Positions 38,386 to 48,264 of a stretch of 64,000 nt of DNA are shown piece after piece. The notes under the pieces are model-generated. The model ran no database searches and had not been told where the DNA came from. It saw only the letters and a list, made by a program, of their open reading frames with translations. The first letter of the stretch is position 1. Each line of letters starts with the position of its first letter. A program made the position numbers and the translations under genes. Source of the DNA: Pseudopontixanthobacter vadosimaris (GTDB taxonomy: Bacteria > Pseudomonadota > Alphaproteobacteria > Sphingomonadales > Sphingomonadaceae); NCBI RefSeq assembly GCF_012979275.1, contig NZ_JABASZ010000037.1, forward strand, positions 62,001 through 126,000, written 5' to 3'.

Positions 38386-39696
38386 TCATCCGGGCACTGC
38401 CGCCGCGTCAGGATCGGCGGAAGCGGTCCGTTCCGGCCCGTCGGTCGCGGTGGTGACGGCGACGTCCATCGTCACATTGCCCAATGTCCGCATGATATCG
38501 GGCAGCATCTCCACCGCGACCAGCAGGGCGAGCGGTTCGACCGGCACGCCCATCGCGATGGCGATGGGTCCGATGGAGATGACGAAGCTGATCGACCCCG
38601 GCAGGCTGACCGAACCGATGCTGATGACGAAGGCGACCGCCACGCCCGCCACCAGCAATGCGGGCGTCAGTTCGATCCCGGCCAGAGTGGCGACATAGAT
38701 TGCCACGGCCATGTTCATCGCCGGACTGGTGGCGCGGAAGATGGCGACCGACAGCGGCAGGGCGAAATCCGCGACTGCTGGCGTGACCCGCAACCGGCGC
38801 GCACTGTCCAGCATGGCCGGCAGGCTGGCGAGCGAGCTCTGCGTCGAGATCGCCACCGCCTGCGCGGGCAGCAGCGCCCGGGCAAAGGAGAACAGGTTCC
38901 GTCCGCCGGCAATCACCGCCAGAGCATAGCCTGCCACCATCACGATGACTCCCATGGCCGAGACGGTCAGGATGTAATGCGCCAGCGCGGCGAAGGCCCC
39001 GCCCCCACTTTGCGCAGCAACGCCCAGCGCCAGCGCGAAAACACCGGCGGGCGCGACCCACAGGACCCATCCGATGATCGTCAGCATGGCATTGGCCAGT
39101 GCATGGAAGAAGCCGAGCAGTACCCCCTTGTCCTGCGCCCGCAGGCGCGAAACCGCGATGGCGAACAGGGCGAAGAAGATGGTAAGCGGCAGCATGTTGG
39201 TTTCCGCCGCTGCCGCGATCAGGTTCGGCGCGATGAGCGAGGCGATGAAATCGGCGATACCGGGAACGTCCTGCAGTTCCCCTCCGCTCATCAGCGCGCT
39301 GGCCGAGGCGGGTATCGGAAACAGCGCCAGCAGCGCAGGCATCGCCAGCGCCGTGGCGGTTCCGCTCAGCAGCAGGATGACGAAGATGAAGCCGAGCATC
39401 CGCCGCGCCGTACGCCCGGCGCTTGCCGCCTCGGCCATGCGGGCGATGCCGATCACCAGCAGGGCGGCGACGAGCGGGATGATGGTCATCTGCAAGGCCC
39501 GAAGCCACAGCACGCCGACCGGCTCCGCGACTTGCAGCAGCGTGTCCATTGCCGGTCGCCCCGCCAGCAACGCGCCGACCAGAAGGCCGGAAATCAGGCC
39601 GCCGAAGGTCCACCAGACCGGCAGCCTGATCGCCACCATGTCGCCGCCGCCACCCTGCGGCGCGCTCGTTTCATCGTCGCTCGCCCTTACCGTCAT
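38386..39696 (-). CDS. Dicarboxylate/amino acid:cation symporter (DAACS family)
   Basis: A 436-residue inner-membrane symporter with eight helices and two re-entrant loops: IRLPVWWTFGGLISGLLVGA, LQMTIIPLVAALLVIGIARM, FALFAIAVSRLR, STQSSLASLPAMLDSARRL (first hairpin loop, with a Ser-rich tip) and SVSLPGSISFVISIGPIAIA. Family members couple uptake of glutamate, aspartate, succinate or malate to Na+ or H+. The substrate cannot be assigned. GGGGACAG precedes the ATG. The open frame goes on for 477 more codons upstream through the antisense of glmM, which I do not regard as coding. Confidence 0.88.
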   Translation of the reverse strand: MTVRASDDETSAPQGGGGDMVAIRLPVWWTFGGLISGLLVGALLAGRPAMDTLLQVAEPVGVLWLRALQMTIIPLVAALLVIGIARMAEAASAGRTARRMLGFIFVILLLSGTATALAMPALLALFPIPASASALMSGGELQDVPGIADFIASLIAPNLIAAAAETNMLPLTIFFALFAIAVSRLRAQDKGVLLGFFHALANAMLTIIGWVLWVAPAGVFALALGVAAQSGGGAFAALAHYILTVSAMGVIVMVAGYALAVIAGGRNLFSFARALLPAQAVAISTQSSLASLPAMLDSARRLRVTPAVADFALPLSVAIFRATSPAMNMAVAIYVATLAGIELTPALLVAGVAVAFVISIGSVSLPGSISFVISIGPIAIAMGVPVEPLALLVAVEMLPDIMRTLGNVTMDVAVTTATDGPERTASADPDAAAVPG

Positions 39697-39822
39697 ACTG
39701 TCCCCGGATTTGCCCACGATGAAAACCCGCATGAAGCACGGGCCTTCCCTTGCGGCGTGTAACGCGCCAGAAGCGCTTTGCAATTCACCGGCTGCAATCG
39801 GGCCGACAAGAAAAGGCATGGC

Positions 39823-41160
39823 ATGACACGGCAATTCTTCGGCACCGACGGAATCAGGGGCCGCACCAACAAGGGCGTGATGACCGCCGCCACCGCGATG
39901 CGCGTGGGGCAGGCGGCCGGGCGCCATTTCCTGCGCGGCGACCACCGGCACCGTGTGGTGATCGGCAAGGACACCCGGCTGTCGGGCTACATGATGGAAA
40001 GTGCACTGGTTGCCGGGTTCACCAGCGTGGGCATGGACGTGGTGATGACCGGACCCCTGCCCACGCCCGCCATCGCCCTGCTGACGCGGGAGATGCGAGC
40101 GGATCTCGGCGTGATGATTTCCGCCAGTCACAATCCCTTCGAGGACAACGGGATCAAGCTGTTCGGCCCTGACGGGTTCAAGCTGTCGGACGATGACGAG
40201 GCGAGGATCGAAGCGCTGCTGGAAACCGAACTCGAACTGGCCGATGCCGCCGATATCGGCCGTGCCCGCCGGATCGACGATGCCAGGGGGCGCTACATTC
40301 ACGCCGTGAAGCGATCGCTGCCCGACGATGTGCGACTGGACGATCTGACCATCGTGGTCGATTGCGCGCATGGCGCGGCTTACGAAGCAACGCCTTCTGC
40401 GATCTGGGAACTGGGCGCGAAAATCATCACGCTGGGGGTCGAGCCGAACGGCCGGAACATCAACGATGGTGTCGGTTCGACCTCGCTCGACGCGCTGAAG
40501 GCGCGCGTGATTGCCGAAGGCGCGGATATCGGCATCGCGCTGGACGGGGACGCCGACCGGCTGATCGTCGTCGATGAAAAGGGCACGGCGGTCGATGGCG
40601 ACCAGATCATGGCGCTGATCGGCAGCCAGTGGGCGGCTCAGGGCCGGCTGCGCGGCGGCGGCGTGGTGGCCACGATCATGTCCAATCTGGGGCTGGAGCG
40701 GTTCCTGGATGCGAAAGGTCTGTCCCTGATCCGCACCAAGGTCGGCGATCGTTACGTGCTGGAGGCGATGAAGGCCGGCGGCTACAATGTCGGCGGCGAA
40801 CAGTCGGGCCATATGATCCTGCTCGACCACGCCACCACCGGCGATGGAACGGTGGCCGCGTTGCAGGTTCTGGCCGCCCTTGTGAAATCGGGCCGCCCGG
40901 CCAGCGAGATGCTGCACCTGTTCGATCCAGTGCCGCAATTGCTGCAAAATGTGCGCTTTGAAAGCGGCGATCCGCTTGCGGCGCAGGCCGTCAAGGACGC
41001 GATCGCCGCCGGTGAAAGCGACCTCGGCGGCAGTGGCCGTGTCGTGATCCGCAAATCCGGCACCGAACCGCTGATCCGGGTGATGGCCGAAGGGGATGAT
41101 GCGGATCTGGTGAAACGGGTCGTGCATTCCATCTGCGATGCGGTGCGGGGCGCCTGCTGA
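39823..41160 (+). CDS. glmM: Phosphoglucosamine mutase
   Basis: Converts glucosamine-6-phosphate to the 1-phosphate for peptidoglycan and LPS precursor synthesis. The 445 residues have [14 protein letters not shown] at the start, the phosphoserine motif [14 protein letters not shown] (Ser102), the metal loop [11 protein letters not shown], and the phosphate-binding [15 protein letters not shown] near the end. AAAAGG precedes the ATG at 39823; the frame is open 15 codons upstream. thiD overlaps the stop by one base (TGATG). Confidence 0.97.
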   Translation: MTRQFFGTDGIRGRTNKGVMTAATAMRVGQAAGRHFLRGDHRHRVVIGKDTRLSGYMMESALVAGFTSVGMDVVMTGPLPTPAIALLTREMRADLGVMISASHNPFEDNGIKLFGPDGFKLSDDDEARIEALLETELELADAADIGRARRIDDARGRYIHAVKRSLPDDVRLDDLTIVVDCAHGAAYEATPSAIWELGAKIITLGVEPNGRNINDGVGSTSLDALKARVIAEGADIGIALDGDADRLIVVDEKGTAVDGDQIMALIGSQWAAQGRLRGGGVVATIMSNLGLERFLDAKGLSLIRTKVGDRYVLEAMKAGGYNVGGEQSGHMILLDHATTGDGTVAALQVLAALVKSGRPASEMLHLFDPVPQLLQNVRFESGDPLAAQAVKDAIAAGESDLGGSGRVVIRKSGTEPLIRVMAEGDDADLVKRVVHSICDAVRGAC

Positions 41161-42014
41161 TGGGGCTGGAGGCGTCCCATCCGTCGCCGCCGCCGCGCGT
41201 GCTTGTGGTGGCAGGATCGGATTCCTCCGGCGGCGCGGGCATTCAGGCCGATATCAAGACGATCACGATGCTCGGCGGATACGCCATGACCGCCGTCACC
41301 GCCATCACCGCGCAGAACAGCACCGGCGTGCAGGGCGTGGAAGCGCTCTCCGCCAGCTTCGTGGTGCAGCAGATGGACAGTTGCCTCGGCGATATCGGAG
41401 CGGACGCCGTGAAGATCGGCATGCTAGGTTCGAACCCGGTGACCTCTGCCGTGGCGGACCGGCTGGCAAGCTGGTCGGGAGCCATCGTCTTTGACCCGGT
41501 GATGGTCGCCACGAGCGGCGCAGCCCTTGCCGATGCCGAGACCGTCGCAGGCTTCGCCGGGCTGATGGATATCTGCACGCTGGTCACGCCCAACCTGCCG
41601 GAACTCGCTGCCCTGACAGGTCAGCCGGTGGATAGCGCGGCAAGCATCTATGAAGCGGCGGCAATGCTGGCGAAGCGGCACGACTGCCACGTGCTGGCCA
41701 AGGGCGGACATGACGGCGGTTCAGCGCCGGCCGACCGCGTGATCGACCGCCTGGTCGCACCTGACGGTTCGGTCCGCTCCTTCGATCACCGGCGCGTGCC
41801 CACGCGCCATACGCATGGCACCGGCTGCACGCTTTCCAGCGCGGTCGCGACCTTGCTCGGTCATGGACAGCCGCTGGACCATGCCGTGCGGCTGGCGCGG
41901 CAGTTCACGCTTGCGGCCCTGGAGAATGCCCCCGGTTTCGGCACGGGGAACGGGCCGATGGGGCATCAGGCGGTGCGCACCGGCCCGTCAGCGGGTCAGG
42001 GCTTCAACTCGTAG
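41160..42014 (+). CDS. thiD: Hydroxymethylpyrimidine/phosphomethylpyrimidine kinase
   Basis: Phosphorylates HMP and HMP-phosphate in thiamine synthesis. The 284 residues contain VLVVAGSDSSGGAGIQADIKT, GGYAMTAVTAITAQNS, VKIGMLGS, VFDPVMVATSG, VTPNLPEL and the catalytic HGTGCTLSSAVAT. Slightly long at both ends (family about 265). Coupled to glmM by TGATG and overlapping the 3' end of the convergent LOG gene by 19 bp. Confidence 0.94.
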   Translation: MGLEASHPSPPPRVLVVAGSDSSGGAGIQADIKTITMLGGYAMTAVTAITAQNSTGVQGVEALSASFVVQQMDSCLGDIGADAVKIGMLGSNPVTSAVADRLASWSGAIVFDPVMVATSGAALADAETVAGFAGLMDICTLVTPNLPELAALTGQPVDSAASIYEAAAMLAKRHDCHVLAKGGHDGGSAPADRVIDRLVAPDGSVRSFDHRRVPTRHTHGTGCTLSSAVATLLGHGQPLDHAVRLARQFTLAALENAPGFGTGNGPMGHQAVRTGPSAGQGFNS

Positions 42015-42871
42015 AACCCGGCGATGTGATCCCAAGCCTCTTCGGCCGTTTCGCACCAGTGGAACAGGCCCAGATCCTCGTGGTTGATCGTGCCTTCATC
42101 GGCCAGCGCTTCGAAATCGATGACCCTGTTCCAGAATTCCTTGCCGAACAGCAGGATCGGCATCGGCTTCATCTTGCCCGTCTGGATCAGGGTCAGAAGC
42201 TCGAAGAATTCGTCGAATGTGCCGAATCCGCCGGGGAACACCGCCACCGCCTTGGCGCGCAGCAGGAAGTGCATCTTCCGGAGCGCGAAATAATGGAACT
42301 GGAACGACAGATAGGGCGTGACATAGGCGTTCGGCGCCTGTTCGTGCGGCAGGACGATGTTGAGGCCGATGCTCTCCGCCCCCGCCTCGCTCGCCCCGCG
42401 ATTGGCAGCTTCCATGATCGACGGACCGCCACCCGAGGTGATGACGAATTGCCGCTTGCCGTCCTCGACGATGCTCTTTTCGCTGACCAGCCTCGCCAGT
42501 TTGCGCGCTTCTGCATAATATTTGCTCTTGGCGACCAGCCGTTCGACGATCTTCTTCTTGTCCTCGGGCGCATTGGCCAGCGCGGTTTCCGCCATTTCAG
42601 GGGAAGGTATCCGGGCGGAACCGTACATCACCAGCGTCGAACCCACGCCCGCCTCGTCCAGCAGCATTTCCGGCTTCAGCAATTCGAGCTGAAAGCGCAC
42701 CGGGCGCAGTTCCTCGCGCAGCAGGAAGTCCCGGTCCTGAAATGCCAGCTTGTAGGCGGGATGCTGCGTCTGCGGCGTATGCAGCGGATTGGCCTTGGAA
42801 AAGGCGGCTTCCTTTTCGGCGGGATAGAAGCGACGGTCGGTCAGATCGTGATCGGGGTTCTTTTCAGTCAT
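41996..42871 (-). CDS. LOG family (TIGR00730-like) nucleotide phosphoribohydrolase-type protein
   Basis: A 291-residue member of the lysine-decarboxylase-like/LOG group. ITSGGGPSIMEAANRGASEAG and FPGGFGTFDEFFELLTLIQTGK hold the conserved PGGxGTxxE active-site motif. Family enzymes release free cytokinin-type bases or cleave nucleoside monophosphates; in bacteria the physiological substrate is often unknown. It has a 100-residue N-terminal extension beyond the core. The ATG at 42871 gives MTEKNPDHDLTD; no strong ribosome binding site is seen. The frame is open 64 codons upstream. Confidence 0.85.
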   Translation of the reverse strand: MTEKNPDHDLTDRRFYPAEKEAAFSKANPLHTPQTQHPAYKLAFQDRDFLLREELRPVRFQLELLKPEMLLDEAGVGSTLVMYGSARIPSPEMAETALANAPEDKKKIVERLVAKSKYYAEARKLARLVSEKSIVEDGKRQFVITSGGGPSIMEAANRGASEAGAESIGLNIVLPHEQAPNAYVTPYLSFQFHYFALRKMHFLLRAKAVAVFPGGFGTFDEFFELLTLIQTGKMKPMPILLFGKEFWNRVIDFEALADEGTINHEDLGLFHWCETAEEAWDHIAGFYELKP

Positions 42872-42978
42872 AGAAGGCGAGCGATAGGCATGGGGGTCGG
42901 TTGCGGCAAGTGGATTGGCATTTGCAGACGATCGGGGCATCAGGGGCGGCAAGGACATTTCAAACAGGGGCCTGACCG

Positions 42979-45504
42979 ATGACGATCCGCGACTTTCCGA
43001 CCCGCCGCCGTGCGCGGGCCTGGCTGACCGCCAGCACCGGCATGCTGGCGGCGTTGCTGGCAACCAACCCGGCGCAGGCGCAGGGCGCCGCAGCGAACAC
43101 GCAGGGTGCCGCGCCCATCGTGCAGCCCGGTTCGCCGGGGCAGGATGGCCGGGCGCTCACCCCGGCACAGGCCATCGCGCTCGCCGATACCAGATATTCG
43201 CCCGCCGATATCGCCTTCATGCGCAACATGATCCTGCATCACCGCCAGGCGGTGGAGATGGCGGCGCTGATCGGCGCGCGGACCAACAATCCCGATATCG
43301 TGGCGCTCGGCGGCAGGATTACCGCCTCGCAGGAGGACGAGCTTGCCTTCATGCGCGAATGGCTGGGCGAACGCGGCGTGGCCGTGCCCGCGGCGGGCGC
43401 GGCGCTGGTGCATGGCGGTGCGGGTCACAGCGGCATGGACCATGCCGCAATGAACCACGCCGGAATGGAAGGGATCGCCATGAGCGGCATGGCCACACCC
43501 GAACAGATGGCGGAGTTGCGCGGCGCGAAGGGGACGGCGTTCGACCGCCGGTTCCTGACCCTGATGATCGCCCATCACGAAGGCGCGGTGGAAATGGTGG
43601 AAGACCTGCTGGAACAGCCCGGCAGCGCCTATGACCCGCGCCTGTTCGAATTCACGAGCGAGGTGACGAACGACCAGACCACCGAGATCGAGCGCATGAC
43701 GGCGGTGCTGGCCAGCCTGTCCAGCGATCCCCGCGCCGGCCTTGCCGCAGGCTTCCGCGATGCAGGTGAAGCGGCCAGCAACATGCGCCTGCTGGCCGCC
43801 CTGCCCAAGCCGGACGGCTTCTTCGATCCGGCCAATCCGGCGGGACTTGCTCCGCCGAAGAAGGCTGCGGGAAAGCCAGCGGGGGCGGAAGCATCGGCGG
43901 ACGACGATGCGGCTGAAAGGGGTGAGGAGGAAAGCAAGACGGAGTTTTCCGAACGGTCGCCGCTTCTCGACTTTGCCAACACGGACCTCGCCTTTTCCGG
44001 CGATACGCTGGTTGCAGGCAATTATCATGGTTTCAACATCTATGATCTGAGAGCCGACGGGCTGCCCACGCTGGTCAGTTCGGTCGTCTGTCCGGGCGGA
44101 CAGGGCGACGTATCCATCCTCGGCGACCTGCTGATCATGTCGGTCGAACAGACGCGCGGGCGCGTCGACTGCGGGTTGCAGGGCGTTGCGGGGGATGTCA
44201 GCGCGGACCGCTTCCGCGGGATCAGGATCTTCGACATCGCGGACCGGACCCGCCCCCGGCAGGTCGGGCAGGTGCAGACCTGCCGGGGGTCGCACACCCA
44301 TTCGGTGGTCCGGCAGGATAGCGGCAATCTGCTGGTCTATGTCTCCGGCACCAGCAGCATTCGCGACGAGGAGGAACTGGCCGGATGCGTCGGGGCCGAA
44401 CCCGGCGACGACCGCACCGCATTGTTCCGCATCGATGTGGTGGAAATCCCGCTTGCCGATCCGGGGAACGCGCGCATCATCGACAGCCCTGCCGTCTTCG
44501 CGGACGAGGCGACCGGCCGCCTCGCCGGACTATGGGCCGGCGGCGATCACGGCGAGAACACGCAGGATACCAGGCGCACGGACCATTGCCACGACATCAC
44601 CGTGTTCCCTGCCCGCAATATCGCAGCCGGTGCATGTTCGGGCAATGGCATCATCTTCGACATCTCCGATCCACGGAGGCCGAAGCGGATCGACGAGGTG
44701 GTCGACAAGGGATTCGCCTATTGGCACTCCGCCACTTTCAACAATGACGGCTCGAAAGTGCTGTTTACCGACGAATGGGGCGGCGGATCGCGCCCGCGTT
44801 GCCGGGCACGCGACCCGATGAACTGGGGCGCCGATGCCATTTACGACATCGTGGATGGCGAACTTGAATTCCGCAGCCTGTACAAATTGCCGGCGCCGCA
44901 AGGCGAAACCGAGAATTGCGTGGCGCATAATGGCTCTATCATTCCGGTTCCGGGCCGCGATATCTTTCTGCAGGCGTGGTATCAGGGCGGCATCTCCCTC
45001 GTGGATTTCACCGACAGTGCCAATCCGGTCGAGATTGCTTATTTCGATCGCGGTCCGATCAGCGCGGAACAGGCGGTGCTGGGCGGGTACTGGTCGGCCT
45101 ACTGGTACGCTGGCCGCATCTACGCCACCGAAATCACGCGCGGACTGGACGTGCTGGCGCTTGAGCCGAGCGAATTCCTGTCGGAAGCCGAAATTGCCGC
45201 CGCCGCCCTTGCGGACCAGGGCGGGATGTTCAACCCGCAGCAGCAATTTCCCGTCTCATGGCCCGCCAGTCCCGTCGTCGCGCGTGCCTATCTCGACCAG
45301 ATGGAGCGCGACGGAACCTTGCCGCAATTAAGGCTTTCCGCATTGCGAAGCCTTCTCGACCGTGCAGACCTCCGCATCGCGGCAGCAGCGGATGACTCTG
45401 CGCTGGCCGCAGACCTGATGCGCGCCGCCGGCGAACTGCCGAACACGGGCAGCCGCGGTGCAGCGCTGGCCGATACGCTCCGCACGATCGCCGAAAGGCT
45501 CTGA
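42979..45504 (+). CDS. Secreted DUF305 (duplicated ferritin-like) - LVIVD repeat fusion protein
   Basis: An 841-residue exported protein. A signal peptide ends near AQAQG (residues about 1-35). Two DUF305-type helical units follow (about 65-135 with FMRNMILHHRQAVEMAALIG, and about 185-250 with LTLMIAHHEGAVEMVEDLL), joined by a His/Met-rich linker (about 144-171, HSGMDHAAMNHAGMEGIAM). From about 330 to 780 comes a beta-propeller-like region with LVIVD-type repeats (GFNIYDLRADG, GIRIFDIADRTRPRQVGQV, GGISLVDFTDSANPVEIAYF). DUF305 proteins such as CopM bind copper, so metal handling in the periplasm is plausible but unproven. Spaced CHDITVFP and HSVV motifs in the propeller carry extra His. Confidence 0.75.
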   Translation: MTIRDFPTRRRARAWLTASTGMLAALLATNPAQAQGAAANTQGAAPIVQPGSPGQDGRALTPAQAIALADTRYSPADIAFMRNMILHHRQAVEMAALIGARTNNPDIVALGGRITASQEDELAFMREWLGERGVAVPAAGAALVHGGAGHSGMDHAAMNHAGMEGIAMSGMATPEQMAELRGAKGTAFDRRFLTLMIAHHEGAVEMVEDLLEQPGSAYDPRLFEFTSEVTNDQTTEIERMTAVLASLSSDPRAGLAAGFRDAGEAASNMRLLAALPKPDGFFDPANPAGLAPPKKAAGKPAGAEASADDDAAERGEEESKTEFSERSPLLDFANTDLAFSGDTLVAGNYHGFNIYDLRADGLPTLVSSVVCPGGQGDVSILGDLLIMSVEQTRGRVDCGLQGVAGDVSADRFRGIRIFDIADRTRPRQVGQVQTCRGSHTHSVVRQDSGNLLVYVSGTSSIRDEEELAGCVGAEPGDDRTALFRIDVVEIPLADPGNARIIDSPAVFADEATGRLAGLWAGGDHGENTQDTRRTDHCHDITVFPARNIAAGACSGNGIIFDISDPRRPKRIDEVVDKGFAYWHSATFNNDGSKVLFTDEWGGGSRPRCRARDPMNWGADAIYDIVDGELEFRSLYKLPAPQGETENCVAHNGSIIPVPGRDIFLQAWYQGGISLVDFTDSANPVEIAYFDRGPISAEQAVLGGYWSAYWYAGRIYATEITRGLDVLALEPSEFLSEAEIAAAALADQGGMFNPQQQFPVSWPASPVVARAYLDQMERDGTLPQLRLSALRSLLDRADLRIAAAADDSALAADLMRAAGELPNTGSRGAALADTLRTIAERL

Positions 45505-45585
45505 ACGGACGAGAACAGAACGCCCGATAACAGACCCGCGCCTGGACGGGTGCGGCCTGTTCGCATACAAGTCGTGAGATGATGA

Positions 45586-45601
45586 TGGATGCCCCGCGAG
45601 G
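45586..45601 (+). repeat. Left attachment repeat (attL core)
   Basis: TGGATGCCCCGCGAGG, identical over 16 bp to 55888-55903 at the intact tRNA-Gln 3' end. The match stops at the next base on both sides. Confidence 0.88.
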
Positions 45602-45637
45602 GCATGAACAATTCAAGTAATTCAAACAGGTTACAAC

Positions 45638-45697
45638 GTCTAACCGGCACTTTGTCGCCACGGTTTCCTGCGGGCTACACGTTCCGGCTGTCTAACC
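45638..45697 (+). repeat. Two GTCTAACC direct repeats near attL (candidate integrase arm sites)
   Basis: GTCTAACC at 45638-45645 and 45690-45697, 52 bp apart and 37-89 bp inside the left core. The same octamer and its inverted heptamer recur near the right end. Role as integrase or excisionase arm sites is inferred from position. The stretch 45602-45818 otherwise holds the presumed promoter of the replication gene. Confidence 0.5.
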
Positions 45698-45818
45698 TTT
45701 GGCCGCCCCCACGACGCAAAAGAATTACCCCCGATCTGGCGGCAACCGGATCGAGGGCACACAATTCCAAGGGAGCGGAAAAGTTTGCAAAGCCTACCGA
45801 CAACGGGAGGGCGGCGCA

Positions 45819-47897
45819 ATGACGAACCTTCGCGAGATCGCAACCGCTATGGGCGGCGAGGTAAGCGGCAATCGCGCTTGCTTCCCGACACCGGGGCATA
45901 GCAACGCCGATCGGGGCAGCTGGGCAAGCCTTGCACCAGGCGCTCCCGATGGCGTCCTGATCCATTCGAGCAACGGCGGCGACCCGCTGGCAATTAAAGA
46001 TGAACTGCGCGCTAAGGGCATTCTGCCCGATCGTATGGCCCGCAATGACAATGTTCCCTGGCACGCACCGGAACGGGCAGGATCGCCTGCAAGCGATGGA
46101 GCGATGCACCTTGCGCCTGGGCAGCGGATCGTGGCGACTTTCACTTTTGAGGATGCGGCCGGAAATCTGCTCTACCGCAAGCACCGGATCGAACCGGGCG
46201 ATGATGGGCGCGGCAAGACGTTCCGCTTCGATCGCCCGGACGGCAGGGGAGGATGGCAGAATGGGCAAGGCGACGATCGCATTCCCTACAGACTTCCCGA
46301 TCTGGTTTCAGCGCCACATGATATGCCGATATTCATGGCTGAGGGCGAAGCGAAAGCCGATAAGCTGGCCGGCTGGGGCTTTCTCGCCACCTCGCACAAG
46401 GATTGGAAGAGCTTCGAGTTCAGCGGCTATGTAAAGGGCCGCACGGTCTATATTCTGCCCGACAATGACGAAGCTGGGGCAGCACAAGCGGCAAAGGCGA
46501 AAGATGCTGTCGAAAAAGCAGGCGGCACCCCGCACCTGATAGAGCTACCCGGCTTGCCCGACGCTGGCGATATTCTCGATTGGACCGGCACTGCGGCGGA
46601 CCTGCGCAAACTGATCGACCGTGCTGGCGAAGCGGATGGCTTCGAATCCCTCGACCTTTCCAGCCTTGCCACACAACCTGCCACGGCAAAGCAATTCGTA
46701 ATCGACCGTCTGGCACCACGGGGCGAAGTGACGCTGTTCACCGGGGCAGGAAGCGCAGGCAAGAGCTTGCTCGCTCAGCAGCTCGCCACGGCAGCAGCGG
46801 CGGGCATGCAATGTCTTCGCCTTCCAGTCGACGAAACCCCGGCGATCTATGTCACCTGCGAGGATGATGCACGCGAACTGCATTGGCGGCAGGAACACAT
46901 CTGCAAAGCTATGGGCGTGCCCATGGCGACTCTTGCCGACAATCTGCACCTGGTAAGCCTCAGGGGCAGGCTCGATAACGCGCTCGGAACATTCGGGCAG
47001 GATGGTGCTTTGCGTCCCGCAGCGGCCTACAATCGCCTTGTGGCGAAGATTAGGACAACTTCCTCTCGCTTGGTCCTGCTCGACAACGTGGCGCACCTGT
47101 TCACCGGCAACGAAAACGATCGCGGCCAAGTGACGCAATTCGTGAACCTGCTTAACCGGCTCGCTGGCGAAACCGGCGCTGCCATCATCCTGCTGGGGCA
47201 CCCGTCGAAAGGTTCAAAGCCTGGCGAGAGCGGACACGACTATTCCGGCTCGACGGCATGGCTAAACGCTGTTCGCTCTCACTTCACAATTGAGCACGAT
47301 CTGGAAACCGACATTCGCACGATCAACGTCGGCAAGGCGAACTATGCAAAGAAGGGCGAGGCGCTCAACTTCCGCTGGCACGACTTCGCTTTCTGGCACG
47401 ACGACGACCTGCCGGACGATACGCGGGCAGATATGGATGCGACGATAAAGATGAACGGCGAAAACGCTGCATTCATGCGCTGCCTTGAGTCCGCGACAAA
47501 GAAGGAAAGGGCAGTCTCACACAACCCCGGCAGCAACTACGCCCCGAAGGTCTTTGCAGCGATGATCGAAGGCAAAGGGCTGTCTCAGACTGCTTTCAAG
47601 AATGCCATGGAACGGCTGATCTACTCCGACAAGATTGCGCTCGATCAACCGCTTTGGCGCGGTTCAAATAGGGTGATGAAACAGGGGATAAAAGCGGTCG
47701 AAATCTGCACCGCCCCCCCTGCACCGACCCCCTGCATCGACCCGCACGAAACCCGCAGGAATCCTGCACGCTTCAACCCCCCTATATCTAAAGATATAAC
47801 CGGGGCGGCCAATCGGCCCGCCGCCCCTGATGAAGATGAGGGCTGGATAGGCGAAGCACCCGCCGAAACCGCTGCACGATGGGAGGCTAGGCAATGA
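45819..47897 (+). CDS. Element replication protein: Toprim primase-like plus RepA/DnaB-like AAA ATPase
   Basis: A 692-residue protein probably starting replication of the excised element. The N-terminal part has a Toprim-like fold (FMAEGEAKADKL at about 172 with Glu175, and YILPDNDEAG at about 211 with the DxD pair). The C-terminal ATPase has Walker A FTGAGSAGKSLLAQ (GAGSAGKS, 309-316), an ED pair in YVTCEDDARE, Walker B-like RLVLLDNVAHLF and the sensor IILLGHPSKG, as in RepA-family hexameric helicases. The ATG has GGGAGG upstream. First gene of a coupled operon ending in terL. The last 60 residues are disordered and Pro-rich. Confidence 0.85.
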   Translation: MTNLREIATAMGGEVSGNRACFPTPGHSNADRGSWASLAPGAPDGVLIHSSNGGDPLAIKDELRAKGILPDRMARNDNVPWHAPERAGSPASDGAMHLAPGQRIVATFTFEDAAGNLLYRKHRIEPGDDGRGKTFRFDRPDGRGGWQNGQGDDRIPYRLPDLVSAPHDMPIFMAEGEAKADKLAGWGFLATSHKDWKSFEFSGYVKGRTVYILPDNDEAGAAQAAKAKDAVEKAGGTPHLIELPGLPDAGDILDWTGTAADLRKLIDRAGEADGFESLDLSSLATQPATAKQFVIDRLAPRGEVTLFTGAGSAGKSLLAQQLATAAAAGMQCLRLPVDETPAIYVTCEDDARELHWRQEHICKAMGVPMATLADNLHLVSLRGRLDNALGTFGQDGALRPAAAYNRLVAKIRTTSSRLVLLDNVAHLFTGNENDRGQVTQFVNLLNRLAGETGAAIILLGHPSKGSKPGESGHDYSGSTAWLNAVRSHFTIEHDLETDIRTINVGKANYAKKGEALNFRWHDFAFWHDDDLPDDTRADMDATIKMNGENAAFMRCLESATKKERAVSHNPGSNYAPKVFAAMIEGKGLSQTAFKNAMERLIYSDKIALDQPLWRGSNRVMKQGIKAVEICTAPPAPTPCIDPHETRRNPARFNPPISKDITGAANRPAAPDEDEGWIGEAPAETAARWEARQ

Positions 47898-48043
47898 GCG
47901 CGGCCCGCACCGCTCGCATGATTGCCCGCGACGTTTCACGGCTCAGCCCCGACTGGCGGAACCCCGAGCACTACTTCGAAAACCGCAGCGAGATTGAGCA
48001 CGCCTTACGCCGCCTCGCCACTGAATTGGAAAGGAGTCTGTGA
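47894..48043 (+). CDS. 49-residue element protein, unknown function
   Basis: Short frame between the replication gene (ATGA overlap) and the next gene (TGATG overlap). It reads MSAARTARMIARDVSRLSPD, then WRNPEHYFENRSEIEHALRR and a short LATELERSL end, a basic-acidic helical protein. The double coupling supports translation. Not recognised as a known family. Confidence 0.6.
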   Translation: MSAARTARMIARDVSRLSPDWRNPEHYFENRSEIEHALRRLATELERSL

Positions 48044-48264
48044 TGGCCGACATTCGCACACTAGTCGAAGGCATGACGCCAGAGCACAAACAGGTTGCGC
48101 TCCAGGTGCTCGACGCCTGCACCCGTCCGCTGCAAGTTCGCGAAATCGAGGGACTGCTCAGGCATGGGGGAGTGCCACGGTCGCGGGCGGTAAAGCTGGC
48201 CGGCACTCTCAAACACTTTGCCGTGATTGCCGTGATAGGACCGGAAGCGGACGATCATGGCTGA
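48043..48264 (+). CDS. 73-residue winged-helix-like element protein, unknown function
   Basis: MADIRTLVEGMTPEHKQVA at the start, then a helix-turn-helix-like stretch (ACTRPLQVREIEGLLR, PRSRAVKLAGTLKHFAVIAV) that could bind DNA. Starts at the TGATG overlap with the preceding gene and overlaps the HNH gene by 8 nt. Its position before hnh-terL is where a small terminase could sit, but it is too short to be assigned as one. Confidence 0.58.
   Translation: MADIRTLVEGMTPEHKQVALQVLDACTRPLQVREIEGLLRHGGVPRSRAVKLAGTLKHFAVIAVIGPEADDHG

Noticed and set aside
39697-41127. A 477-codon minus-strand extension of the symporter frame through the antisense of glmM
   Set aside because: Same GC-codon artefact; glmM is complete on the other strand and the symporter has a good start and ribosome binding site at 39696.
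45604-45822. A 72-codon plus-strand frame beginning at the left att site and ending with an ATGA overlap onto the replication gene
   Set aside because: The overlap is suggestive, but the product is low-complexity (Pro/Arg-rich, no recognisable fold) and contains the candidate arm repeats; it looks like leader DNA. Proteomics could reverse this.
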